Part shown: positions 1 through 5,805 of the stretch, in pieces
Numbering within the stretch: the first letter of the stretch is position 1
Layout: the number at the start of each line of letters is the position of its first letter
NCBI GenBank assembly: GCA_964389805.1
Contig: CAYMFU010000143.1
Coordinates: 1 to 6,139, forward strand
DNA length: 6,139 bases
Reading direction: 5' to 3'
From: JAGTVG01 sp964389805
GTDB lineage: Bacteria > Bacteroidota > Bacteroidia > Cytophagales > Cyclobacteriaceae
Notes under the pieces: model-generated
Database searches by the model: none
The model's input: only the letters and a program-made list of their open reading frames with translations
Told to the model about the DNA's origin: nothing
Program-made: the position numbers and the translations under genes

Positions 1-35
1 TCATCTTTTAATCTCACAATAAAATCCACACAAAT

Positions 36-70
36 AAAAAATCCTTGCAAAATCAATGTTTACAAGGATT
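36..70 (-). terminator. Intrinsic terminator (minus strand), distal to tRNA-Arg
   Basis: Bases 63-70 (CAAGGATT) and 40-47 (AATCCTTG) form a perfect 8-bp stem. It can extend by three further A-T pairs past one mismatch, leaving a loop of about 7 nt. Read on the minus strand the stem is followed by six Ts (41 to 36), the layout of a Rho-independent terminator for leftward transcription. The plus strand has only As after the stem, so it is not bidirectional. The stem is AT-rich, hence weaker than the terminator at 205-229. Its CAAGGATT arm resembles the tRNA-Arg T-arm sequence repeated nearby, which may be chance. Confidence 0.6.
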
Positions 71-82
71 AAAAGCTAACTC

Positions 83-251
83 TAAGTACCCCGACAAGGA
101 TTGCTCATTCACACATGCATGCCGCACTTCCCCTCGCGAATTCACTCACGCCGTTCGCTCATTTCGAACCAGGGTTCTCATCCTTGTCGATGAAGGAATC
201 CAGCAAAAAAAAAAGCGCCTATAGCGCCTGATAAGTACCCCGACAAGGATT
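83..251. repeat. tRNA-Arg-derived repeat segment (direct 20-bp copy plus inverted T-arm copy)
   Basis: Bases 83-102 are an exact 20-bp direct copy of 232-251, which is the last 16 nt of tRNA-Arg plus 4 nt of downstream flank. Bases 170-189 match the T-arm and part of the acceptor strand of the same tRNA (18 of 20 bases) in the opposite orientation, so 92-101 and 180-189 form a perfect 10-bp inverted repeat. The enclosed DNA is GC-rich (26 of 40 bases at 121-160) and holds small inverted repeats: GTTCG/CGAAC at 153-157/165-169, GAACC/GGTTC at 166-170/173-177, and the palindrome CATGCATG at 114-121. GCTCATT occurs at 103-109 and 157-163. There is no ORF. It could be a degraded tandem tRNA, a palindromic interspersed repeat, or a structured RNA; the sequence alone does not decide. 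Confidence 0.65.
205..229 (-). terminator. Intrinsic terminator immediately after tRNA-Arg
   Basis: On the minus strand, 7 nt past the tRNA 3' end, AGGCGC (229-224) can pair with GCGCTT (218-213) around a 5-nt loop. The core is four G-C pairs extended by a G-U and an A-U pair, followed by an uninterrupted run of ten Ts (214-205, the first two shared with the stem). This is the natural end of the tRNA transcript, and of any sucC transcript that reads through. Confidence 0.75.
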
Positions 252-307
252 CGAACCCTGACCAACAGATCCGAAGTCTGTTGTGCTATCCATTACACTA
301 TCGAGGC
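236..307 (-). tRNA. tRNA-Arg (anticodon UCG)
   Basis: A 72-nt cloverleaf reads leftward from 307. The acceptor stem pairs GCCTCGA with TCGGGGT (two G-U wobbles, at pairs 1-72 and 4-69). The D-stem is GTGT/GCAC with loop AATGGATA. The anticodon stem ACAGA/TCTGT closes the 7-nt loop CTTCGGA, which places TCG at positions 34-36; this reads CGA and, with U34 modification, probably other CGN arginine codons. The T-arm is CAGGG-TTCGAAT-CCTTG with a canonical T-loop. The discriminator is A and the 3' CCA is not encoded (CTT follows), so CCA must be added after transcription. It lies 62 nt downstream of sucC on the same strand and is followed by a strong terminator. Its 3' end is duplicated at 83-102. 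Confidence 0.95.
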
Positions 308-331
308 AAAATCAATAAATATTTGCAGTCA

Positions 332-339
332 CAAAGATA
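332..339 (-). promoter_or_regulatory. Candidate -7 promoter element for tRNA-Arg
   Basis: On the minus strand this reads TATCTTTG, an exact match to the Bacteroidota housekeeping -7 consensus TAnnTTTG. It ends 24 nt before the first base of the mature tRNA, so initiation about 6 nt downstream would give a leader of roughly 18-19 nt. A TTTG lies upstream, but only about 12 nt away, shorter than the usual spacing, so the -33 half is weak. The element overlaps the palindrome ATAAATTTAT (337-346). Confidence 0.45.
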
Positions 340-369
340 AATTTATTCAGGCAAATTGTAAAATTTAAT

Positions 370-1581
370 TTAGGAAAGGGCTTCCTTAACTCGCTTTGCT
401 GCGTCTTTCAACAATACGGCAGAAGTCACTTTTAATCCGGATTCGTCAATGATTTTTGCACCTTCTTCTGCATTGGTCCCCTGTAATCTGACGATTATCG
501 GGATATCAATCTCTCCTATATTTTTATATGCTTCCACTACTCCTTGTGCCACTCTGTCACACCGAACAATACCACCAAAGATATTGATTAAAATGGCTTT
601 AACATTTGGATCTTTTAATATGATCCTGAATCCGTTTTCCACAGTTTCAGCACTTGCTGTACCTCCTACATCCAGAAAATTGGCGGGTTCGCCTCCAGAT
701 AGTTTGATCATGTCCATGGTTGCCATAGCCAGTCCAGCTCCGTTTACCATACACCCTACATTTCCATCCAGCTTAATATAATTGAGATCTGATTCACCGG
801 CTTCTACTTCAAGCGGATCCTCTTCAGAAATATCTCTTAATTCGGCCAGTTCAGCATGCCGGAATAAGGCATTATCATCCAGATTTACCTTTGCATCTAC
901 CGCTACAATCCTGTCATCAGAGGTTTTTAAAACAGGATTGATCTCAAATTGAGAAGAATCTGTAGCAACATATGCCGCATACAAAGAATTTATGAACTTG
1001 ACCATTTCTTTATTGGCTTTTCCACGCAGTCCCAGGGCGAAAGCAATCTTTCTTGCCTGGAAAGGCATTAAACCAGTTGCAGGATCAATCCACTCCTTTA
1101 TTATTTTCTCAGGACTATTAGCCGCTACTTCTTCTATGTCCACACCTCCTTCAGCGGAAGCCATTACAACGTCTTTCCCCTTTGATCGGTCTAGCAGAAT
1201 ACTCATATAGTACTCTTTCGGCTCGTTTTCTCCCGGGTAAAACACATCCTGCGCAATTAATACTTTTTTTACCTTTTTACCGTCTGGGCCAGTTTGGTGC
1301 GTTACCAAAGTCCCACCAAGAATTCCTTTTACCTTTTCCGGTACTTCCTCAGTGTTTTTTGCAAGGATAACACCCTTTGATCCGGTTTCATTGATTTTGC
1401 CTTTACCCCGCCCACCAGCATGAATCTGGGCTTTAATTACGTACCACTCTGTACCTGTTTCCCTGTTCAATTTTTTTGCTGCTGAAACTGCTTCATTAGG
1501 ACTCTCAACGCATATACCTTCCTGGATCTGAACGCCATAACTTTTTAAAATTGCTTTGGCCTGGTATTCATGTATATTCAT
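370..1581 (-). CDS. sucC: Succinate-CoA ligase (ADP-forming) subunit beta
   Basis: Beta subunit of succinyl-CoA synthetase, the cytosolic TCA-cycle enzyme that interconverts succinyl-CoA and succinate with ATP (or GTP) formation. It works with SucD, which carries the CoA site and phosphohistidine. The 403-residue product is full length (E. coli SucC has 388). It opens with the typical MNIHEYQAK. Visible motifs are the ATP-grasp glycine-rich loop GGRGKGK (56-62), EGGVDIEEVA (144-153), the metal-binding EINPVL (213-218) and DAKVNLDDNA (229-238), where N215 and D229 correspond to the E. coli Mg ligands. In the CoA-ligase domain are GNVGCMVNGAGLAM (273-286), GGEPANFLDVGG (296-307) and IFGGIVRCD (334-342). 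The start is the ATG ending at 1581; there is no Shine-Dalgarno, only an AT-rich leader. sucD is not adjacent. No terminator separates the gene from tRNA-Arg, so read-through is likely. Nucleotide preference (ATP versus GTP) was not determined. Confidence 0.97.
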   Translation of the reverse strand: MNIHEYQAKAILKSYGVQIQEGICVESPNEAVSAAKKLNRETGTEWYVIKAQIHAGGRGKGKINETGSKGVILAKNTEEVPEKVKGILGGTLVTHQTGPDGKKVKKVLIAQDVFYPGENEPKEYYMSILLDRSKGKDVVMASAEGGVDIEEVAANSPEKIIKEWIDPATGLMPFQARKIAFALGLRGKANKEMVKFINSLYAAYVATDSSQFEINPVLKTSDDRIVAVDAKVNLDDNALFRHAELAELRDISEEDPLEVEAGESDLNYIKLDGNVGCMVNGAGLAMATMDMIKLSGGEPANFLDVGGTASAETVENGFRIILKDPNVKAILINIFGGIVRCDRVAQGVVEAYKNIGEIDIPIIVRLQGTNAEEGAKIIDESGLKVTSAVLLKDAAKRVKEALS

Positions 1582-1596
1582 AAAAATAAATTTTGT

Positions 1597-1628
1597 CGAA
1601 TCTAAATGATTTTGTGCTGTTAATCAAG
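1597..1628 (-). promoter_or_regulatory. Candidate sucC promoter, Bacteroidota type
   Basis: On the minus strand TAGATTCG (1604-1597) matches TAnnTTTG at all but one position. A CTTG (1628-1625) lies 20 nt upstream, within the usual 17-23 nt spacing for the -33 TTG element. Initiation would fall about 10 nt before the sucC ATG, giving a very short leader, which weakens the case. It competes with the candidate at 1633-1660. Confidence 0.3.
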
Positions 1629-1632
1629 ATTC

Positions 1633-1660
1633 ATTATAGGTTTTAATCCTAGTTTTTCAA
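1633..1660 (-). promoter_or_regulatory. Alternative sucC promoter, sigma70-like
   Basis: On the minus strand TTGAAA (1660-1655) and TATAAT (1638-1633) are separated by 16 nt, close to the E. coli sigma70 pattern. Initiation near 1626 would give a leader of about 45 nt, a more usual length than from the 1597-1628 candidate. Bacteroidota primary sigma factors do not prefer this pattern, and in AT-rich DNA it can arise by chance. Confidence 0.25.
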
Positions 1661-1697
1661 ATTCAAAGTAAATCAATGATTCGTGGATTAAAATTAT

Positions 1698-1705
1698 TAA
1701 GTTTG
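1698..1705 (+). promoter_or_regulatory. Candidate -7 promoter element for the LolD-type ATPase gene
   Basis: TAAGTTTG is an exact match to TAnnTTTG and ends 23 nt before the ATG at 1729, the same geometry as the elements ahead of tRNA-Arg and yebC. No clear TTG sits at the usual -33 spacing. It lies in the 147-bp divergent region between sucC and this gene. Confidence 0.45.
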
Positions 1706-1728
1706 CCAGGCCGATTCAAAAAAATGTC

Positions 1729-2388
1729 ATGCTGACCTCGAAGGGAATTACAAAATCTTATGGAAGCTTAAGGGTGCTGAAGGGCATTGACATGGAAGTT
1801 AATAAAGGTGAAATTGTCTCAATTGTTGGGGCTTCCGGAGCCGGGAAAAGCACTTTGTTGCATATTCTGGGTACACTTGACAAACCTGATGCGGGAAAGC
1901 TTGCTCTGGGCAAAGAAGACCTATTGGGATTTACTCCTAATCAACTGGCCCGATTTAGAAACAAGGAGGTAGGCTTTATTTTTCAATTCCATAACCTCTT
2001 GCCTGAATTTACTGCTTTAGAAAACGTCTGTATGCCTGGTTATATTGCCAAAAACCCAAAGAATGAGGTCGAAGACTATGCAAAGAAGTTACTTCAATTA
2101 TTAGGACTGTCCGAGCGCGAAGATCATAAACCTTCACAACTCTCCGGTGGGGAACAACAAAGGACAGCAGTGGCAAGAGCCTTGATAAACCAACCCGCAA
2201 TCGTATTTGCTGATGAACCGAGTGGTAATTTAGATTCAAAGAATGCCAATGAACTCCATCAGTTGTTTTTTAGATTGAGATCTGATCTTGGACAAACATT
2301 CGTTATTGTGACGCACAATGAGGAACTGGCCTCAAAAGCAGATAGAACTTTGGAGATCAGGGATGGAATGATCGTGAATGTACTTTGA
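1729..2388 (+). CDS. lolD: LolD/MacB-type ABC transporter ATP-binding protein
   Basis: Cytoplasmic ATPase subunit of an ABC transporter of the LolD/MacB/FtsE group. LolD powers release of lipoproteins from the inner membrane to the periplasmic carrier LolA, together with the LolC/LolE permeases. The 219 residues form one complete nucleotide-binding domain: A-loop Tyr11, Walker A GASGAGKST (34-42), Q-loop Gln86, signature LSGGEQQR (138-145), Walker B AIVFADEP with catalytic Glu163, D-loop NLDS (167-170) and H-switch His196. The stretch after the Q-loop, FQFHNLLPEFTALENV (85-100), closely resembles the LolD-specific segment that contacts LolC/E, the main ground for the symbol. The ATG at 1729 is used; the ATG at 1724 is in another frame and stops after three codons. 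No permease gene is adjacent, so the partner is encoded elsewhere. A MacB-type exporter ATPase is the main alternative. Confidence 0.85.
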   Translation: MLTSKGITKSYGSLRVLKGIDMEVNKGEIVSIVGASGAGKSTLLHILGTLDKPDAGKLALGKEDLLGFTPNQLARFRNKEVGFIFQFHNLLPEFTALENVCMPGYIAKNPKNEVEDYAKKLLQLLGLSEREDHKPSQLSGGEQQRTAVARALINQPAIVFADEPSGNLDSKNANELHQLFFRLRSDLGQTFVIVTHNEELASKADRTLEIRDGMIVNVL

Positions 2389-2577
2389 TAATTTTGTATG
2401 ACTCCACCAATTAAGACTTTAAAAACCTTCTATCCTTATACATATCATAAAATACCACATCCTTGCCAGTATTTCTGGTTGTATCGAATCTTAAAATTAA
2501 TTTTTGAGAAAAATATTTGTCCACAAGTTCTTAAAAGCACAAATATGAAAAGCGAACCTAATAATTAATCTGATCTT
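2389..2577. other. Intergenic region between lolD-like and EamA genes
   Basis: These 189 bp are AT-rich and hold no credible ORF. TAATTTTG at 2389-2396, starting right after the lolD stop codon, matches TAnnTTTG but would give a leader of about 175 nt and has no TTG upstream. A nearer candidate for the transporter gene is AATTTTTG (2499-2506, one mismatch), with TTG at 2479-2481 a spacer of 17 nt away. CCAG/CTGG at 2466-2469/2475-2478 can form a 4-bp hairpin without a T-run, so no terminator is called for the upstream gene. Confidence 0.4.
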
Positions 2578-3441
2578 ATGTATTGGTCGAAAGGTGTCTT
2601 TCATATGTTGCTAGCGGTGTTCTTTTTTTCACTGATGAATGTATTTGTGAAATTGCTTGGACACATTCCTGCCGTGGAGATTGTCTTCTTTAGAGCACTG
2701 GTATCACTTGTAATAAGTGTCATCCTGCTGAAAATCTACAAAATAAATTTTTGGGGGAATAACAAAAAGGTTCTTATCTTACGGGGAGCTGCGGGAATGA
2801 TAGGGCTAATATTTTATTTCAAATTGATACAATCCATACCTCTCGCCAGTGCTGTAACCATATTATTTCTCGCCCCAATATTCACCAATATTCTAGGGAT
2901 TTTCATCGTAAAAGAAAAAGTTCATCCCATGCAATGGCTGTTCTTCCTCGTTTCTTTCATTGGAATATTGCTGGTTAAAGGATTTGATTCAAGGATTCAG
3001 CCTATTCATTTGATTATTGGTATAACGGCATCAATATTTTCTGGATTGGCCTATAACTTTATCAGGAAATTAAAAACATCTGACCATCCACTTGTCATCA
3101 TCTTTTATTTTCCTCTCATCACTATGCCATTTGCAGGTGCTTATTCTTCTTTAAACTGGGTAAAACCTGAAGGTATGGATTGGCTTATCCTGATTATAGT
3201 GGGAATTCTTACTCAAACAGCACAGTATTTTATGACCCGTTCATATCAATCTGAAGAGCTTTCCAAGGTTGCCAATCTAAGGTATCTGAGTATCATATTT
3301 GCCTGGTCCTATGGATTTTTTATTTTCAGGGAAACCTATAGTTTGCTTGCTTATGCAGGCATATTTCTGGCAGTGCTGGGAGTTCTGTTAAACCTATGGT
3401 TCAAAAAGAAATTGGCAGATAAGGAGAATGCCGGGATTTGA
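2578..3441 (+). CDS. EamA-family (DMT superfamily) transporter
   Basis: Inner-membrane permease of the drug/metabolite transporter superfamily, a family of secondary carriers that mostly export amino acids, nucleobases or other metabolites; the substrate cannot be read from this sequence. The 287 residues show about ten hydrophobic helices in two five-helix EamA repeats, roughly 7-25, 32-53, 64-83, 88-111, 119-135, 143-161, 171-189, 201-219, 232-250 and 256-275. The end of the first repeat has the typical pattern of helix 4 running from LASAVTILFLAPIF (89-102) into the charged VKEKVHP (111-117), and the second repeat ends similarly around FRETYS (250-255). There is no cleavable signal peptide; the first helix is a transmembrane segment. 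Length is normal for the family (about 280-300). No Shine-Dalgarno is seen. The gene is 189 bp after lolD and 63 bp before yebC, which has its own promoter, so it is probably monocistronic. Confidence 0.88.
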   Translation: MYWSKGVFHMLLAVFFFSLMNVFVKLLGHIPAVEIVFFRALVSLVISVILLKIYKINFWGNNKKVLILRGAAGMIGLIFYFKLIQSIPLASAVTILFLAPIFTNILGIFIVKEKVHPMQWLFFLVSFIGILLVKGFDSRIQPIHLIIGITASIFSGLAYNFIRKLKTSDHPLVIIFYFPLITMPFAGAYSSLNWVKPEGMDWLILIIVGILTQTAQYFMTRSYQSEELSKVANLRYLSIIFAWSYGFFIFRETYSLLAYAGIFLAVLGVLLNLWFKKKLADKENAGI

Positions 3442-3474
3442 TTTATATTGCTTTATTATATATTCGAAATCAAG

Positions 3475-3482
3475 TACTTTTG
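3475..3482 (+). promoter_or_regulatory. Candidate -7 promoter element for yebC
   Basis: TACTTTTG is an exact TAnnTTTG match ending 22 nt before the yebC ATG at 3505. An ATTG at 3447-3450 lies 24 nt upstream, just beyond the usual -33 spacing. Initiation near 3488 gives a leader of about 17 nt. Because transcription would start inside the apparent 19-codon upstream extension of the reading frame (TTG at 3448), this element supports the internal start. Confidence 0.5.
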
Positions 3483-3504
3483 TGAGAGCATAAAGAACTA
3501 CAAT

Positions 3505-4254
3505 ATGTCAGGACATAGTAAATGGTCAACCATAAAAAGAAAGAAAGGTGCGAACGATGCCAGGCGTGGCAAAATGTTCACCAAACTAATCAAAGAGATA
3601 AGCATAGCCACTAAGGAAGGCGGGGGGCCTGATCCTGAAGCAAATCCCAGACTCAGGCTTGCCATACAGAATGCTAAGGGCGCCAATATGCCTAAGGACA
3701 ACATCGCACGGGCTATAAAGAAAGCTTCCGGTTCTGATGCGGATCATTATGATGAAGTTACATATGAAGGATATGCAACTCATGGAGTTGCGGTATTCGT
3801 TGAATGTGTTACGGATAACTTGAACAGAACTGTAGCCGCGGTAAGAGCTGCATTCAATAAATATGGGGGTTCTCTCGGGACCAATGGCTCTCTGGAATTT
3901 ATTTTTGACCATAAAGGGGTATTTAGCCTAAAAGAACTAGATAATTTTGATGAAGATGAGTTTATGCTGGAGGTAATAGATTTGGGTGCTGAAGAAGTAG
4001 AAAATCAGGAAGATTATATTTCCATCACTACGGCCATGGAAGATTTTGGGAATGTGAATAAAAAATTAGAAGAAATGGGTGTTGAAACGGAATCAGCCGA
4101 ATTGCAAAGAATTCCAAAAACACTGGTTGAATTGGATGACTCCTCTTTCCTACAAGTTATGAGGTTTATAGAGGCATTAGAGGACAATGATGATGTACAA
4201 AAAGTATATCATAACATTGACATCAAAGATTCCCAAATTGAATTGGTTGGGTAA
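3505..4254 (+). CDS. yebC: YebC/PmpR/TACO1-family protein
   Basis: Member of a cytoplasmic family long annotated as a probable transcriptional regulator (PmpR in Pseudomonas). The mitochondrial member TACO1 promotes COX1 translation, and recent bacterial work ties the family to relieving ribosome stalling; which role applies here is not visible. The 249-residue product is family length (about 235-250). It begins with the hallmark MSGHSKWSTIKRKKG (1-15). The N-terminal domain carries GPDPEANPRLR (41-51) and NMPKDNIARAIKKA (61-74), followed by YEGYATHGVAVFVE (87-100), TDNLNRTV (103-110), GGSLGTNGSLEF (121-132), and near the end RFIEALEDNDDVQKVYHN (220-237). The start is ATG 3505, not TTG 3448: the 19 extra residues are unlike the family and a promoter lies within them. 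The gene ends 29 bp before a strong terminator, so it is probably monocistronic. Confidence 0.95.
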   Translation: MSGHSKWSTIKRKKGANDARRGKMFTKLIKEISIATKEGGGPDPEANPRLRLAIQNAKGANMPKDNIARAIKKASGSDADHYDEVTYEGYATHGVAVFVECVTDNLNRTVAAVRAAFNKYGGSLGTNGSLEFIFDHKGVFSLKELDNFDEDEFMLEVIDLGAEEVENQEDYISITTAMEDFGNVNKKLEEMGVETESAELQRIPKTLVELDDSSFLQVMRFIEALEDNDDVQKVYHNIDIKDSQIELVG

Positions 4255-4283
4255 ATCAATCATAAAAATATTGAGTATATTAG

Positions 4284-4308
4284 AAGGGTTCTTAGGAACC
4301 CTTTTTTT
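4284..4308 (+). terminator. Intrinsic terminator after yebC, abutting pncB
   Basis: AAGGGTTC (4284-4291) and GAACCCTT (4296-4303) form a perfect 8-bp stem with loop TTAG, followed by a T-run to 4308 (seven Ts from 4302). This is a textbook Rho-independent terminator 29 bp after the yebC stop. It ends only 9 bp before the pncB ATG, so it must also affect, or be bypassed by, pncB transcription. Confidence 0.85.
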
Positions 4309-4317
4309 AATTATTTG

Positions 4318-5796
4318 ATGAGATTAACAAAAGACCTTTATAATCACTCATTAACTCTGCTGACTGATTTTTACCAGATTACCATGGCATATGCCTATTG
4401 GAAAAATGGAATGGCAGAACGGGAGTCAGTATTTAATCTTTACTTCAGGGAGAATCCATTTGGGGGAGGTTATGCAATTGCATGCGGGCTAGATTACATT
4501 GTTGATTATCTTGAGGATTTTAAATTTATAAAATCAGATATCGAATTTCTTTCTACCATAAAATCCAATTCGGGTGATCCTTTGTTTGAGGATGCATTCT
4601 TGAAGTATCTTTCAAATCTGAGTTTTTCCTGTGATATCGATGCCTTACCAGAAGGTTCCATGGTGTTTCCTCATGAACCCATTATAAGGGTAATTGGGCC
4701 TGTAATTCAAAGTCAGATTATAGAAACTCCATTGCTGAACATAATTAATTTTCAGACACTGGTAGCCACTAAAGCATCCAGGATTGCATATGCTGCAAAA
4801 GGTGAGCCTGTTTTAGAATTTGGATTAAGAAGGGCGCAGGGAGTTGATGGTGCTATAGCGGCAAGCCGTGCAGCATATATTGGCGGGTGCTCTTCGACTT
4901 CTAATGTTTTGGCTGGGAAGTTATTTGGTATTCCCGTTGCCGGCACTCATGCTCATAGTTGGATTATGACATTTGATTCCGAGGTTGAAGCCTTTAAGGC
5001 CTATGCGGATGCTTTGCCAGATAATTGTGTTTTTCTTGTAGATACCTATGATACTTTAGAGGGTGTTAAAAATGCGATTATAGTTGGGAAAATATTGAGA
5101 GAGAAGGGTAAGGAGATGGCAGGCGTACGAATCGATTCAGGTGATCTAGCTTACCTTAGTCAACAAGCGCGCAAGATGCTTGATGATTCTGGGTTCCATA
5201 ATTCTAAAATAGTCGCCAGTAATGATTTAAATGAAAAATTGGTACAGAGTCTGAAAATGCAGGATGCAAAAATCTCTGTTTGGGGTATTGGTACGAAACT
5301 GGTAACTGCATATGAGCAACCCGCGTTAGGTGCTGTTTATAAACTGGCAGCCATAAAAAATAAAGAAGACCACTGGGAACACAAGTTAAAACTTTCAGAA
5401 CAGTCAATGAAAGTAAACAATCCGGGTATTCAACAGCTTCGGAGGTATTATCAGAATGGTAAAATGATTGCCGACATGATATATGATATTAACCTCGGAA
5501 CACGTAACAGAAATACAATTTATCATCCGGTTGATGCAACTAAACGAAAGGTGTTGGACGAGAAGTCTCTTGATTTCAATGACCTTCTAATTCCTGTTTT
5601 CAGGAAGGGTGTTAAGAAATATAAATTTCCCGGGATGCCTTCAATTAAGAACAAAGTTGAAGGGGAGATGAAAGCAATTCATGGAGGGATAAAGAGGTTT
5701 GAAAATCCACATATTTATCCTGTCGGCCTTGAAGAATCTTTGCACAATGCAAAAATGGATCTGATTTTAAAACTTAGAAAATACGAAACCTCATAA
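4318..5796 (+). CDS. pncB: Nicotinate phosphoribosyltransferase
   Basis: Cytosolic first enzyme of the Preiss-Handler NAD salvage pathway: nicotinate + PRPP (+ ATP) gives nicotinate mononucleotide + PPi. The 492-residue product fits the longer NAPRTase group (about 480-540), as in human NAPRT, rather than the 400-residue E. coli form. Visible motifs are LLTDFYQITMAYAYWK near the N-terminus (14-29), EFGLRRAQG (167-175), GTHAHSW (209-215), in which H213 fits the histidine phosphorylated during catalysis, VDTYDTLEGV (241-250), RIDSGDLAYL (271-280) and WGIGTKLVTAYEQPALGAVYKL (322-343). ATG 4318 is chosen over the adjacent in-frame TTG 4315; both give the family-like N-terminus. No Shine-Dalgarno is present. 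The yebC terminator ends 9 bp upstream and no promoter fits between, so how the gene is transcribed is unclear. The Nudix gene follows after 9 bp, suggesting one operon. Confidence 0.96.
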   Translation: MRLTKDLYNHSLTLLTDFYQITMAYAYWKNGMAERESVFNLYFRENPFGGGYAIACGLDYIVDYLEDFKFIKSDIEFLSTIKSNSGDPLFEDAFLKYLSNLSFSCDIDALPEGSMVFPHEPIIRVIGPVIQSQIIETPLLNIINFQTLVATKASRIAYAAKGEPVLEFGLRRAQGVDGAIAASRAAYIGGCSSTSNVLAGKLFGIPVAGTHAHSWIMTFDSEVEAFKAYADALPDNCVFLVDTYDTLEGVKNAIIVGKILREKGKEMAGVRIDSGDLAYLSQQARKMLDDSGFHNSKIVASNDLNEKLVQSLKMQDAKISVWGIGTKLVTAYEQPALGAVYKLAAIKNKEDHWEHKLKLSEQSMKVNNPGIQQLRRYYQNGKMIADMIYDINLGTRNRNTIYHPVDATKRKVLDEKSLDFNDLLIPVFRKGVKKYKFPGMPSIKNKVEGEMKAIHGGIKRFENPHIYPVGLEESLHNAKMDLILKLRKYETS

Positions 5797-5805
5797 AGAT
5801 ATATC

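Noticed and set aside
83..190. CRISPR array
   Set aside because: The repeats are few, unevenly spaced and mixed in orientation, all derive from the adjacent tRNA, and no cas genes are present.
83..251. attL/attR of an integrated element in tRNA-Arg
   Set aside because: The direct repeats are only 149 bp apart, there is no integrase or cargo between them, and an inverted copy also occurs. This does not fit an integrative element within the window.
337..346. Palindrome ATAAATTTAT between sucC and tRNA-Arg as an operator or terminator
   Set aside because: A pure A/T palindrome of 10 bp is expected by chance here, and it has neither a loop nor a T-run. It overlaps the promoter element, which better explains the site.
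449..1370. Plus-strand open frames opposite sucC (449-781, 992-1210, 1182-1370)
   Set aside because: They lie wholly within the strongly supported sucC gene, and their translations show no recognisable domain; they are antisense shadows.
2466..2478. Hairpin CCAG-TATTT-CTGG as a terminator for the lolD-like gene
   Set aside because: The stem has only 4 bp and no T-run follows.
2545..2568. Seven-codon ORF (ATG AAA AGC ... TAA) just ahead of the EamA gene as a leader peptide
   Set aside because: It is too short, has no ribosome-binding signal, no notable codon run and no attenuator hairpin after it. It is expected by chance.
3448..3504. N-terminal extension of YebC from TTG 3448
   Set aside because: The family begins at MSGHSKW (ATG 3505), the 19 extra residues look unlike the family, and a promoter element overlaps them.
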